Source: Epiperipatus broadwayi (lineage: Eukaryota > Onychophora > Udeonychophora > Euonychophora > Peripatidae). From it: a stretch of 64,000 nucleotides of DNA. Shown here piece by piece: positions 46,721-58,263 of this stretch. Both the position numbers and the translations under genes were made by a program. Position 1 is the stretch's first letter. The number at the start of each line of letters is the position of its first letter. The notes under the pieces were generated by a model. The model was not told where the DNA came from. It saw nothing but the letters and a program-made list of their open reading frames with translations, and ran no database searches. The stretch spans positions 742,001-806,000 of the forward strand of contig JAQFVV010012573.1 in assembly GCA_028023455.1 (NCBI GenBank), read 5' to 3'.

Positions 46721-48839
46721 CTTATATATTTTTATGTATATATTTGGAATGCGCACCTAAATTTATAGTTTAACTTTCAATATTTATGATTATTAATTCT
46801 ATTATTAATTATTAGTTCTTTTTTTTATTAAAGTATTATAGGTGCGATTCAAATATATATATATATAGGAGCAAAATTACTAACAAAAGATTGTTTTTTT
46901 TGTAAATATTTTATTATACGTCATTTTAAACGTTTTCTTTTTAAAGTACCTTTTTTTTTTTTATTAAACTGTATATTTTTATAGAAGATGGAAGATGCTG
47001 CAGTAATTGTCTAAAAATAATTAAGGGTTGGAAGCACTGTTGTTTTATTCTGGGGTAGGTATTTTTAATTAAAGTTTTACTTAAAAGAGGATTAAGATTA
47101 GAGATACTTTTGTTAAAAACATGTTGTCAAATCTATTTCTAATCTGGAAATAGATTTGAATTTATTTTTAGATGTTATCTTACTGTTGCAGCTTCAAAAA
47201 CAACTGATAAAAGAAAAAGTATAAAATGACTGAATTTTGAGAGACAGATCAGATTATCTACTATGAAGAGAACTGATTGTTAAGATATTACACATTGCCT
47301 GAAACTTAGAATGATGTCGTAAATCCACCTTCATGCTAACCCGGGTGGGTCATTTTTTCCGCTAATATACCATCTAACTGCTGCCTTGAAAGAAAGTAAA
47401 AGCCTAAAGAAGGAACTTTAGAATGCTAATAGAAGCTTGTAGCCACCGAAGAACTTTTTTTGATTGCCGTGCATGTGCACTACTAAATCGGACTCTTGAA
47501 ATTGCAAGATAAATTATTTCCAAACCGCCACCATTGAAACTAAATATAGCTTGATTAATTAATCTCGAATTCTACTAATCAAGATTTCTCATGTATTTAA
47601 CTTTGCTTTTTATATAAATCTGTGAATGTAAATTTGCTCTCAAATGATTTCTTTATATCTAATCCTATCGCATATGCTCTTAACTTTCTTTAACTTTGAT
47701 GCGGTCATTTATTTATATGTATTTATTATTTGATTTATATATCTGCTTGCTTATTATTAAAATATCAATTTCACAACCTGGCAAGCTTAATTTCTAAAAA
47801 TCTTTTTCTTTCATTTTTTTCTTCTAAATCTTCATGAAAAGGTTATTAATGTCCTCTTAAAATATATATATAATGCATTATAAATTAATATGTTTGCCAA
47901 TTTTTTTTTTTTTACGAGTCAACATTTTATGTTGGTTTATTATAAAAATATATTTGTTTAATTCTGGATTTTCTACCCGGACAATCCAGAACTTTGGCTA
48001 ATTAATGCTTTGAAATCTTATAAAATATTCTTTATTCATTTCTAAAAAGGTGACCGATTATTTGTTTTCTATATAACTGCTAGTCATTTTTTTTTCTATA
48101 CTCTTAAAATAGTCTATGCTTAAAATATCAAATAAAGTACTTATATATTTAATTTATTGTAAAATCAACGAAGGTGGATTTGATTTATTTTAAATAGCAG
48201 AAAGAGGATGGGGGTAAATCTTAATGTTTCTTTTACTAAGCAAAATCTTAATATATATTTTTAGTAAATGAAATGTAAATCTCTCTATATATATTATAAC
48301 TGCATAGTGTATTATTTGTCTAAATTATAGTACTCAAACAAGGGTCATTTATTTTTAAAAGCAGTAAATCGTATTCAATGTTATTAGGGACATTCATTTA
48401 TTCTGCATTACTAACATTTAGCCTATCTTCGTATATATATATTACATGCTTCTAGTCTTAGTCTGAGGATTGCGACAAGTTCAAACCCATAGATTTCTTC
48501 TCATATCTCATTCCGTAGATAGTTGAGCTATCCGGAATCATATTTATTTCATATAAAATGCCTCTGGCAGTGATCCCGTAATTTTGGCACATGCTATGCA
48601 TATTCACTTCATAGATAAAAGGCCTCTCATGTCGGTTATACCAGCAAAAGTCTGGGCCACACCATGCCAATCCACTTTTCTCTAAGCACTACCCAAGAAG
48701 GGGATGTGAGATTTTGTTTTTCATCCAAAAGCATGACCTTTTCTTCTTAGTTATTTTTAGGCTATTATGTCAGCACCACAAACTTCTTCGTATTATTATT
48801 TCTTTTGCTTCATGACCCAGTTTTAATGCTCTAATATTA
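46721..48839. other. Anonymous sequence with one less A+T-rich island
   Basis: 47280-47530 is less A+T-rich than its flanks, with scattered CpG and 'aacccgggtgggtc' near 47338; no frame or repeat explains it. A short hairpin 'caaatctatttc...gaaatagatttg' lies at 47128-47158. No gene found; the minus frame 48458-48670 has no motif. Confidence 0.35.
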
Positions 48840-48974
48840 AAATTGCGCTCTGCTTAATATATATATATATATATATATATTAAGCAGAGCGCAATTTATA
48901 TATATATATATAAAACCAGGAGTAGTTGGCATATATATATATATATATATATATGCCAACTACTCCTGGTTTTA
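48840..48974. repeat. Two adjacent perfect hairpins centred on (TA)n
   Basis: 48840-48897: 'AAATTGCGCTCTGCTTAA', (TA)n, then its exact reverse complement. 48911-48974: 'TAAAACCAGGAGTAGTTGGC', (AT)n, then its exact reverse complement. A further (TA)7 joins the two. The perfect arms mean a very recent event, or a sequencing or assembly artefact at the dinucleotide run. Confidence 0.85.
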
Positions 48975-49084
48975 TTGATTAAATTTATTTCAATCATATA
49001 CAATCTCACCATCATAATTTATATATCTCTTTAAGAGTGTCTGCCTTGGGAAAAATAAAGTGTTTGTCTTACTATCATTAAAAT

Positions 49085-49330
49085 AATTTTTCATTAAATA
49101 TCTTCTCATAGTTTCAAATATAATCTTTTAACTGTCTTTTGTTTATTTTCACAACCTCAATGGCATGAAAATAATTTATATCATATGTATAATGAATTTC
49201 AGAATGCTCCCCTAAATCATATGTAAGTCACCACATTTCAGAACCGTAAATCAAAGCGTTAATGGCAGTATTATGTAATTCTATCTAATATTCGATTGGC
49301 ATCTTAATATTGGACCCATCAAAGATGTGT
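49085..49330 (-). pseudogene. Possible LINE RT C-terminal remnant
   Basis: The minus strand reads 'LHNTAINALIYGSEMW', which resembles the '...vlp.LlYGsEtW.l' block in the thumb region of RTE/Jockey-type LINEs. The next codon is a stop and the continuation ('EHSEIHYTYDINYFHAIEVV') does not match the family clearly. Confidence 0.4.
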
Positions 49331-49639
49331 GTTTATTTGTAATATATTATTTAGCTAATAAAGAGCATATGAGAAATAATAGCATGAATGGCACTATGTA
49401 ATCATCTACCGATTGCTCATTTATGCCCACACTAATGTATATAATTAATTTATAAATGTATAATAATTTTGTCAGTATATTAAACTATATTTTATTGTCT
49501 AACTTATTTGAGTAGTTCGAATTCCTTTTCCTCCACTTCCACATATTACAGCTGTGCTTATGTATATTTTAATAATAGTCATAGTTAATAGATGTCTCAT
49601 TGTTTTGCTCAGCTTTGCTAGTCAGCCAGATTAAGATTA

Positions 49640-49849
49640 ATTCTCATGTGCCATCACTATTATGTTATTCATTAGGTGTTTAATCTGGGGCTTAGAGAGT
49701 GGGTTCAAATCCAGGCTGGTTCCTGACCTAAATCTTGGGCTTGACTGGGTTTGAAGTATATTTTGTGAGTTCCAGCTCAGGTTAGATGGATAAACATGTT
49801 TTGACTGGCACATAGGATTTTTTTTCTCGGGCTTGGCGCTCAACATCGG
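49640..49849 (-). mobile_element. Leader fragment of long-LTR element, copy 3
   Basis: The short stretch next to the primer-binding site belongs, by position, to the untranslated leader of the copy-3 retrotransposon. It repeats a 'GGGC..CAACAT.G.GC' theme ('gcgctcaacatcgggc' beside 'ctccatgttgggcgcc'). No gag frame follows; the element is cut off around 49640 or lower. Confidence 0.4.
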
Positions 49850-49867
49850 GCTCCATGTTGGGCGCCA
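49850..49867 (-). promoter_or_regulatory. tRNA-Lys-type primer-binding site
   Basis: The minus strand reads TGGCGCCCAACATGGAGC. This differs by two bases from the primer-binding site complementary to the tRNA-Lys 3' end (TGGCGCCCAACGTGGGGC) used by several retroelements. It starts two bases after the LTR end, the normal spacing. It shows that this LTR is a 5' LTR and fixes the element's orientation. Confidence 0.8.
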
Positions 49868-49869
49868 AT

Positions 49870-51995
49870 TATAATGATCTGGAGATAATGGGAGACTTAA
49901 TGTATCTGCACTACAAGGGCACCATCTAGGCATTTGAACCTAGAAAAATTTATAAAGTAGGCAGATATGTAAGTTTAAAAAAAATTTTTTAAATTTTATT
50001 TTATATATTTTGATTCCGGTCATTAGCCCATTGTCACTAGCTCAGTGGAATAGTAGAGATTTATATTTTATAATAAATTCTTATCTAAGAATATATAAAA
50101 AAGAATAAAATAAGCCACTGCCAGTAATTATACACACAAACATTTATTTTTGCATATATATATATATATATAATTTAGCATTATTATCTTAGTATGTTTA
50201 CTTTAGCATTTAACTACATTTTTAAATTTTATTTTAGATTTTAATTTTATAAGTTCACACAGATGTATTTATAAAAGTTTGTTTTATAATGTTGAGTATA
50301 GATCGACTGCATAAATTCCATGGTCAAAAACATTTCAAAATAAACATAACTGATCAAAATACAAAGTCATTGATAACATCAATTGCAGAGGGAATACAAG
50401 AAACCCAATGGCATTCATCATAAGATGCCATATTGACATCGATGACTTATATATTCTAACTGAATATGAAAACCCAAACATAATTAACCGCTAACGAATC
50501 CATCCAATGTCCATATCCAACTTAAATTTAATGCATTTTTATTTAGAGGGTCGAGTATGAATAGACTACATAGATTTGCATTTGAAAAGAAAATATTCTA
50601 TCCTTATTTAACCTTAGGCCAAAAGTTCGCAGTCAAACCAATGTCAATCCATCTGATATATCGATGCATTCAATGTAACATGAATACAGCAGCCCAAAAT
50701 AGGTTAAGAGAAGAAATTGCCTCTCATCAGATAGGAATACTACATCTATATCTGACGATAAGCGCAATAAAAAAACTCTATAGGAAAGGACTGCAGTCAT
50801 TTTGCCAACTTACGATCGCATTCCATAGGCAAAAAGGAAGTGTGCGGCGTATAAAGCGATTCTGCCCAAAGCGAATCTCATACTACATCTACTAATTACA
50901 CCAATATATCCAATCTATTGACCTAATTTAACTACAAAACAAATAACCTAAGATTACCCTCCCCTAATATAACTTTACAAATCTATATAGTCATTCATGC
51001 CCGACTTAAGTTTAACATTTATATAATTTAATTTAACAAAAAACAAAGATCATAATAAAAACTTAAAAGAACAAAAAAAAAAATAAATAGAAATGATTTT
51101 ACAAAAGAAATACATCAAATTAAAATTACTTATTAATAAATAAAGTTAGTCATATAGGATTCTATTGCAATTATTTTAAATATGGAAAGTTTATAATTTA
51201 ATGTTCTCGAATTCTCTAAAGTTCTTACGGTTTTAAAAGGTCCATAATTTGTAGTTGTTTGTAATTTCGAACGGGAATTTTCACGCCATCCTGAAGATAT
51301 TGGTATCCAGTTAGCCATTGTTTTTTTTATTTATCTGGAGGTCTTTTACTTTAGCTGGTCCTTAATGTAGAAAAAACGATGTCATTTCTTTTTTTTTAAC
51401 AAAACTGAAGGGATTGAAGACTGTGTCTTTTTAATCCCTTCTCCTTCAACTCTGCACTAATACATATCACCACTGCTGTCATACACTCTTCCTCTAATTA
51501 ATTTTTTTATTTCCAAACCTTTCCTTTTATATTAATTTTGTGGATTAACTCAACATTACGTCATGATGATGAAGACCCTTTCATTGAGGTCCGATTTCTA
51601 AGGGATTTCTTTTTATTTGCTATTAGTTTCTATTGTTTTCCTATCTGACCATTGCTTATACATTTAAATGCCCAAGGGCTAGTTCACTTTGACTAATTAA
51701 AATAATCATTTCCATTTTTCAATAACATTAATTAATTTGTTTTCCAAACTTAAAGATATATTTTTATCTCTAAATCTTTTTAAGTTTTTGCTTTTAAAAT
51801 ACTTTTTCTATTTTTAATAAAGTTTTATTTTAATAATTTTTTTCATCTGTGAAATTTTATATATATATGAGTTTAAGATGATTTTTTTTAATTTCCAATT
51901 TTTAATTCTTAAAAAAGAACTTTTTATTGGGGAACTTTTATTTTTTCATGTTTAATAATAAAAAAAATAATGTAATGTCATATGTGCCCATTACA
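49870..51995 (-). mobile_element. 5' LTR of truncated retrotransposon, long-LTR family, copy 3
   Basis: Read on the minus strand the 2126-bp LTR starts TGTAATGGGCACATATGACA, close to the start of copy 1 (TGTAACGAGCACAGACGTCA), and ends CAGATCATTATA. It shares long stretches with copy 1, for example 'gctaactggatacca', 'cttcaatccctt'-type promoter-proximal blocks and 'tttgaacctagaaaaatttataaagtaggcag'. It is followed by a primer-binding site and a short leader, then the element is lost. It abuts (AT)n at 51996, as copy 2 does. Confidence 0.8.
51523..51531 (-). promoter_or_regulatory. Candidate LTR TATA box, copy 3
   Basis: TATAAAAGG on the minus strand at the place equivalent to 4016-4024 in copy 1, about 465 bases from the LTR start. 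Confidence 0.5.
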
Positions 51996-52897
51996 ATATA
52001 TATATAATTGACACTATGCCTAATATAAATTATTCTGAAATTTATCCTTTAAAAGTACACAAAAAGTAAAGAATCTCATTAAATTATCAATATTTACATC
52101 TAAAAGTCTATAATTTTTTTTAAATTCTTAGATATAACTTTTTACATGAAAGATTGGTTTATTTGTGAAATATCTAAGAAAATGTGATATTTCCTGTTTT
52201 CACATGTATAAAATATTATAGACTAATCTACAACTCATTTAATCTGAGATAAAATTGGGTTCAGTTTTGGTTTAAAGTTGGATCAGACAGATATTATCAT
52301 CAGATGATGTACTTTCACCATAGCTAAAATTGATCTCTAAAAATCCATTGGAAAAATCCATTAAATTATCAATAATATTTTAAAATAATGTGTGTGTATA
52401 TATAGATAATATGCATATACTATAAAGTTGATTCTGGTATAAATAATTTAAATATTGTGTTTATACATACCGTAGACTCACATTAGCATTATACCTAGAT
52501 GTTTTCACTGAATCGAATTAGCCCTTGACTAAGTATTAGAGTAATTCAAGGATGTTGCAGCTATGCCAGAAAAAAAATTAAAGATAACTTAAATACTTGA
52601 TTTTAAATTTCTTAAGCATATGATTAAGATATTTTGTCTTAAATTAAAATGCAGAAATAAGTTAAAGGGAAGGGAAAATGATAAATAAAAAGTCATACAT
52701 ACATCATTAAGTTCACTCCAGAGTTAGATGGAATAACAGAACAATAGAATACTATGACTAATTGATGATATTTGATTATTAACATAGTGATTTGCTCATT
52801 GTCATGGTAATTTACCATTATTTGTTAATCTTTTAGCACATTTTATTCTAGTTTCATAATATAATTTTTAAAAAAATTCTGTACATCACTAAAATGC

Positions 52898-52937
<40 letters not shown>

Positions 52938-54520
52938 ACCTAACTGAAGTGTCACTTAGTTCCAACAGATAATCAAGGTTATCTTAGCTTAACCTTTTGT
53001 TTAAAATTTTGGATAAAAAAATAATGATGATAAAAATGGAAATTAAACTAGTTAATTATTAAACTAGGATAATCTAAATATTTTTAATAATATTAGTTGG
53101 TTTGATAAGGGATATTAGGTAATAATTTAACATAAGCAAATGTTGAAAAAAGGAAAATAATGGTGAATTGATAAGTAGTAAATATATTCAAAAATAACTA
53201 CTGTATAATCTATTCTAATGTTTAAAGAATAATAATAAGATATTATTATTAAGTTGGAATAAATAAGAAATTTTAAAAAAGAAATGATATGTAAGTTTTT
53301 ATTAAAAGAAAATAAAAATATTTGTTATTAGTTTTGTAGTTTAGCATTCTAGTTATAAAAGTCAGTTAGATTAAATAATCATTAACATTTTATTGTTGTA
53401 ATTCTAAAAATAATTTTAAACAATTAATGTAAAGCCAGACGTATGTGAGAGTATGTGCATGCATAGACATGAAAAAGTAAAAAAAAAAATTAGTTCCCAT
53501 ATTGTTTAAAATAAGTAAATAAAGCAAATGTGTGGATAAAATTATTTTTAATGTAATATTTAAGGGTTTAATAAAGGGTATAACTTTAAATTTTATATTT
53601 CTTACTATTGTGTTGTATAAAATATTTAAAAAAACAATTGTTGCATAATATTTGTAATACTAAAATTTTGACTTTGCAGCTGAAGGTCACATGGTATGGG
53701 AAAATTATATTGATTACATCAGTAGATTGATTCCACAGCTGGTTTGTCAGAATATTAAAATTTAATAAAAAATAATTTTTATTGGTTTTTAAATGAATTG
53801 TAGGTGGATGAAAAATTGTGAGATAAAATGGAGATTGAGGGACCATCCTGGGGCTGATCTTGTTTTGATTTAACTGGTGCTAGATCTTAAAATTTTGTTA
53901 ATAAAAGTAATTTTTTTAAAAAAGCTTGATTTTTCTAAAAAAATACAAGTATGTTTAAAATATTTAAAATTGTCCTGTAGTGATGGAGGGCTAAAAAGAA
54001 AAGGTATTCTGTTTTTTTGACAATTTGAATTTCAGTCAAGGCATAGAAATTATAGTAAAAAAATGTCTAGAATAAATGAAGTGACTCACATATTATATGA
54101 CTTTAACTTGTTTAATTTTCTTTACTTGGAAATAAGGTTAAGGAACAAACTATTAATCATTTCCATAGATAAGCGTTCGGTTGTATTAAACTATTTTGAA
54201 AAGAAAATGCTAATTATTTTTCCTGTTAGATTAAAAGTATATGTAAAAAAAAAAAGATTTTTTTTAAAAAGTTTAAAAAGAACATTATAAAGAAGCTGCT
54301 ACATTCGATTACAGTGAAACTATAAAGAATGATTATTTTTATTTTTAAAAAGGAAAATTTATTACTTATATCTTGACATATATGAAAATGATTTGGTTAG
54401 CTAAACACAAACAGATAATATCTACCTGTATTTTTATATTGGACTATTTCCATCATCTAATATGTGTGTTGAATGTCTTTAGAAAAGTTTAATTTTTAGT
54501 TAAATATTCCAAATGCATTC
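51996..54520. other. Anonymous A+T-rich sequence with long (AT)n
   Basis: A microsatellite (AT)n of about 45 bases lies at 52889-52934. No gene or repeat partner recognised; open frames at 53586-53846 (minus) and 54063-54290 (plus) lack motifs. Confidence 0.4.
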
Positions 54521-54671
54521 AACTGTTAGTAATATCACAGCAAACAGATTAGTATATGCACCAACTGTTAGTAATATCACAGCAAACAAATGTTAATAAT
54601 ATCACCGCAAACAGGTTAGTATATGCACTAACTGTTAGTAATATCACAGCAAACAGGTTAGTATACGCACA
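54521..54671 (-). repeat. 42-bp minisatellite tail of SINE S2
   Basis: About three and a half units of a 42-base repeat, each beginning 'aactgttagtaatatcacag' on the plus strand and including 'ttagtatatgcac'. One unit is partly duplicated internally. The array directly follows the 3' end of the SINE body on the minus strand, so it forms the element's tail. Confidence 0.75.
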
Positions 54672-54814
54672 ATGTTTCGAGAGGTATTTTTCTCCCCTCT
54701 TCTTCAGGTGTTGCTGGCCTGACCAGTGACAGTACTAGCATGGGATTCGAACCTGGGTCCTTAGATTCTTGATTATTGAAATTTAAGGTAACGCTCTAAC
54801 CAACTGAGGATGGC
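54672..54814 (-). repeat. tRNA-derived SINE, family S2
   Basis: On the minus strand the head has canonical pol III boxes: A box 'TGGTTAGAGCG' (54792-54802) and B box 'GGTTCGAATCC' (54743-54753). The segment between them could pair as 'CCTTA...TAAGG' with a long loop. A body containing 'CACCTGAAGAAGAGGGGAGA' and 'CCTCTCGAAAC' follows, then the minisatellite tail. Both boxes are intact, so this is a young or well-preserved copy. Its 5' end runs into the N gap. Confidence 0.8.
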
Positions 54815-55314
54815 NNNNNNNNNNNNNNNNNNNNNNNNNNNNNNNNNNNNNNNNNNNNNNNNNNNNNNNNNNNNNNNNNNNNNNNNNNNNNNNNNNNNNN
54901 NNNNNNNNNNNNNNNNNNNNNNNNNNNNNNNNNNNNNNNNNNNNNNNNNNNNNNNNNNNNNNNNNNNNNNNNNNNNNNNNNNNNNNNNNNNNNNNNNNNN
55001 NNNNNNNNNNNNNNNNNNNNNNNNNNNNNNNNNNNNNNNNNNNNNNNNNNNNNNNNNNNNNNNNNNNNNNNNNNNNNNNNNNNNNNNNNNNNNNNNNNNN
55101 NNNNNNNNNNNNNNNNNNNNNNNNNNNNNNNNNNNNNNNNNNNNNNNNNNNNNNNNNNNNNNNNNNNNNNNNNNNNNNNNNNNNNNNNNNNNNNNNNNNN
55201 NNNNNNNNNNNNNNNNNNNNNNNNNNNNNNNNNNNNNNNNNNNNNNNNNNNNNNNNNNNNNNNNNNNNNNNNNNNNNNNNNNNNNNNNNNNNNNNNNNNN
55301 NNNNNNNNNNNNNN
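54815..55314. other. 500-base N scaffold gap
   Basis: Exactly 500 N. Both flanks carry 'GATGGC' (54809-54814 and 55315-55320), so the true gap may be short or even an unrecognised overlap. Confidence 0.95.
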
Positions 55315-57669
55315 GATGGCATTTATATGCATTTAAGTTTAAAGTATTTTCTACAGTAGTCATTTGACACATAGTTTGCTTTGTTGGTTCGAACATTGGA
55401 TATACGTTTTGTATTTTATAAATTTCTTGGAAATAACTTAGTTAGTTTAGGTGAAGGATATATCTTGCTATTAGTTAGTCTTTGTTAGCCTTAAGAGTTA
55501 GGCTTAGTTTATAATTTTTGAATATGCTTATGGAGTAGAGAAAATCCTCCATCCTTATTGCATTGTATTTCCATGATTTGATAGTGCTTTTCCCCCAAAA
55601 AGAGGGTATTGTATTGTATTTTTCAATGATGATGATCACATTTATAAGCATTGGAAATCCCATGAGAGGATTGTGCTTTTCTGGTGTGTTTTCTTATTCC
55701 CAGATGTACTGTAGATGAATTCCAGACATCTTCATTTTGCCTCGTAGTTAGGTATTTTGGAAACCACCACATTTTTTTCCAGCTCTGAGGAGCCTAGTAT
55801 TTTTATATTTTTGCCTATTATTCATGATGACTTAATGCTAATTCCACCACAGTAGGTGATGTTGCATTTGTTTAGATTTGTGATGACGAGATATGCTTGT
55901 TTGAGGAAATGTATTTCTTCAGGTAGTTGTAGCTAATTTAAAGCTCATAGGTATATCAATGTTTGAATTGTGTTGCTATGATAATTTTATCATGCATAAG
56001 CTAACCAACAATAAGTTATATTTATTTTAAAGTATGTTAAATATGCATATGGTATAAGTGGCAATTCACACATAGTAATGTAATATTTTCTCAAAAGAAT
56101 TTCACCGCTGGATTTGTAAGTCTGTTACATCATTATCTTTAAAACATTGAGGAAATAATTTTATGTGGACTAAAGTTATTTAAAAAAAGGGTATAACTGA
56201 TCTCTGATGAATGATTGCCCCATACACTTAATTTAGTTTAATTTTAATATTAGCTTAATCTGATTTAAACATATATCTAGCAATAACATTATTTATATCC
56301 GTGAAACTAGTGATGATATTTTCCAAAAGTATTGCTGAATATGCTAGGTTTAGGGAGTATAAAATTAAACTTAGGGTTTTCAATATAAACCTAGTTCTGT
56401 GTGTCGATCTGATTATTAGTTGACACAATAATCGTATAAATTAGTCTAATAAAGAAGAATGGTATGCTTATTAAGTACATATGATAATTAAAGTTTAAGG
56501 TATTTTTGATAAAAATCTAATTATTAAAGGAAAGTAATATCGAATAACCTTTGTTGGTTATTAATGTATTAATGTAAGTTAAATAAAACTGTTAAGAGTC
56601 CAAATAATTATATTAAATCTTAGTGCAGTATTGGCACTGTTTGTATTCTACTACATTTGTAAACATTTCTTCTCATTATTAATAAATTATTATTATTATT
56701 TCAAAAGTCTTGTTTTGTTTGTTTTGCTTTTATATGAGAATATATTATTGACTTGGGTTTCAAGTTCACAAAATCTTAAAATGTAAAAGTTATTGAATCT
56801 TCAATTCAGAAATTTATAAGTATATTCTAAGTTAATTAAATATAGTTAATATTATCTTGAAAATTTAAAAAAATCTATGTTAAAGTAAATGATTCTCATA
56901 TTGAATCATAAATACAGATAATTGCATTATAGCAGATACCTAATTAAATACTTAGTTAAAAGTTTATTTTTTTTTTTTTAATTATCGGTATATCTTTCAG
57001 ACTAAAGATTATGCAATATCAGATTAACAATATTAGTACTTCTGAAAAATATTTTAATTAATATTATTTTAAAAGCTGTACCTTATCTTATATTTACTGC
57101 ACATCATCTATCATCATCTTAAATCTGATATATTTAAAGAATTCTAATTCATTTGCATTGGAGGTCTTTAGTGGTTGTCTGTGAGTATGGAAAGGCATTA
57201 AAAGTACCCTTGCTCTTTTCTCTGCTCAAGTAATATCTTAGATAATAGGCCATTATTAGTTAAATTTAAATTGATTCATTAAATTTTGTGAATTAATATT
57301 TGTTTTGTTTATTATTTTAAGATTGAACATGTTATAATTATTTTATGGTCAGCTAAGATGTCATTTATTTATTAATCACAGTAATTCTTTATTAGGTAAC
57401 TTAACTTAAACTTTAATTTTACACAAAAGTGTTAGTTTTAAAATCCCTGAGGTTATTTACTCTTGTTATTTAGTAAAGATAATTCTGTAAGATAATATTT
57501 TAAAGCAAAGCAACATAGGTCTTATTCAGAGAGTGTATAATCTATTGGTAGGACTAATATGGTAAGCATTGATTAGTGATTTTAGATAATTTTTTGTATG
57601 GTTTATTAAAATATCAATATGCTGTAGTAGTTATAGTTCATCAATATTGGATTTGACCTTTATTTGATT
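55315..57669. other. Anonymous A+T-rich sequence
   Basis: No gene recognised. 55475-55663 (minus, 62 codons) is open but has no motif. Confidence 0.4.
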
Positions 57670-58160
57670 ATACATCTCTGGATCATCATCTCTTTTCTTT
57701 AAATTTATTGTAACCCTACTGAGCTGAGTCGTTTAGAGTCTCTCATTTATATTTTATTTCATTTCATTTCAATTTTATTCCATTTCTTTTCATGTCATTT
57801 CTCATATCTTTCTATCATCTCAGCCATTTAAAACATTCGTTAATAGTTTCTTCTATCATCTCATTTCATTTCTCTCTCCTTTATTCCATCTTTTTCTTAT
57901 ATCTCTCTTTCATATCTTTCCATCATCTCATTTCTTTTCTCTCTCCATTACATATATCATTTCTATTACTTTTCCCCATTTCTTTTCCTCCTCAATTCTT
58001 TTCTTTTCCATCATTTATCCTTACCATTATCATTATCTCCATTTCATTATTAGTATTATCTTTCTCTTTCTCTTCTTTATTTCTCACACTCCTCTCTCAT
58101 TTCATTATTAGCATTTTCTTCTCTTTCTCTCTCTCTTTTCACTTTCTCATATTTCCATCT
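57670..58160. repeat. Pyrimidine-rich low-complexity tract
   Basis: About 450 bases made largely of degenerate CATTT, TTTCT and CTCTC units. The 154-codon plus-strand open frame over it (57792-58256) is almost all Ser, Phe, Leu and Ile and is an artefact of the composition. Confidence 0.8.
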
Positions 58161-58166
58161 CATTCT

Positions 58167-58174
58167 AGTAGGTT

Positions 58175-58215
<41 letters not shown>

Positions 58216-58263
58216 ACTATATATATATTTATATATATATATATATATATATATAAAGTAGGT
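58167..58263. repeat. (TA)n runs bounded by alternating AGTAGGT motifs
   Basis: AGTAGGT (58167-58173), (TA)n, ACCTACT (58212-58218), (TA)n, AGTAGGT (58257-58263). The middle motif is the reverse complement of both outer ones, so either half can form a hairpin. Confidence 0.8.

Noticed and set aside
54521-54671. CRISPR-like array
   Set aside because: Repeats are directly adjacent with no unique spacers, and the sequence is eukaryotic; it is a SINE minisatellite tail.
54740-54814. Functional intron-containing tRNA gene
   Set aside because: Good A and B boxes, but it continues into a repeat body and minisatellite; no proper acceptor stem visible before the gap.
54773-55396. Long open frames across the N gap
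   Set aside because: They exist only because N codons are not stops.
57792-58256. 154-codon open frame, predicted hydrophobic protein
   Set aside because: It is a read-through of a pyrimidine-rich low-complexity tract and (TA)n; residues are almost only S, F, L, I, H and Y.
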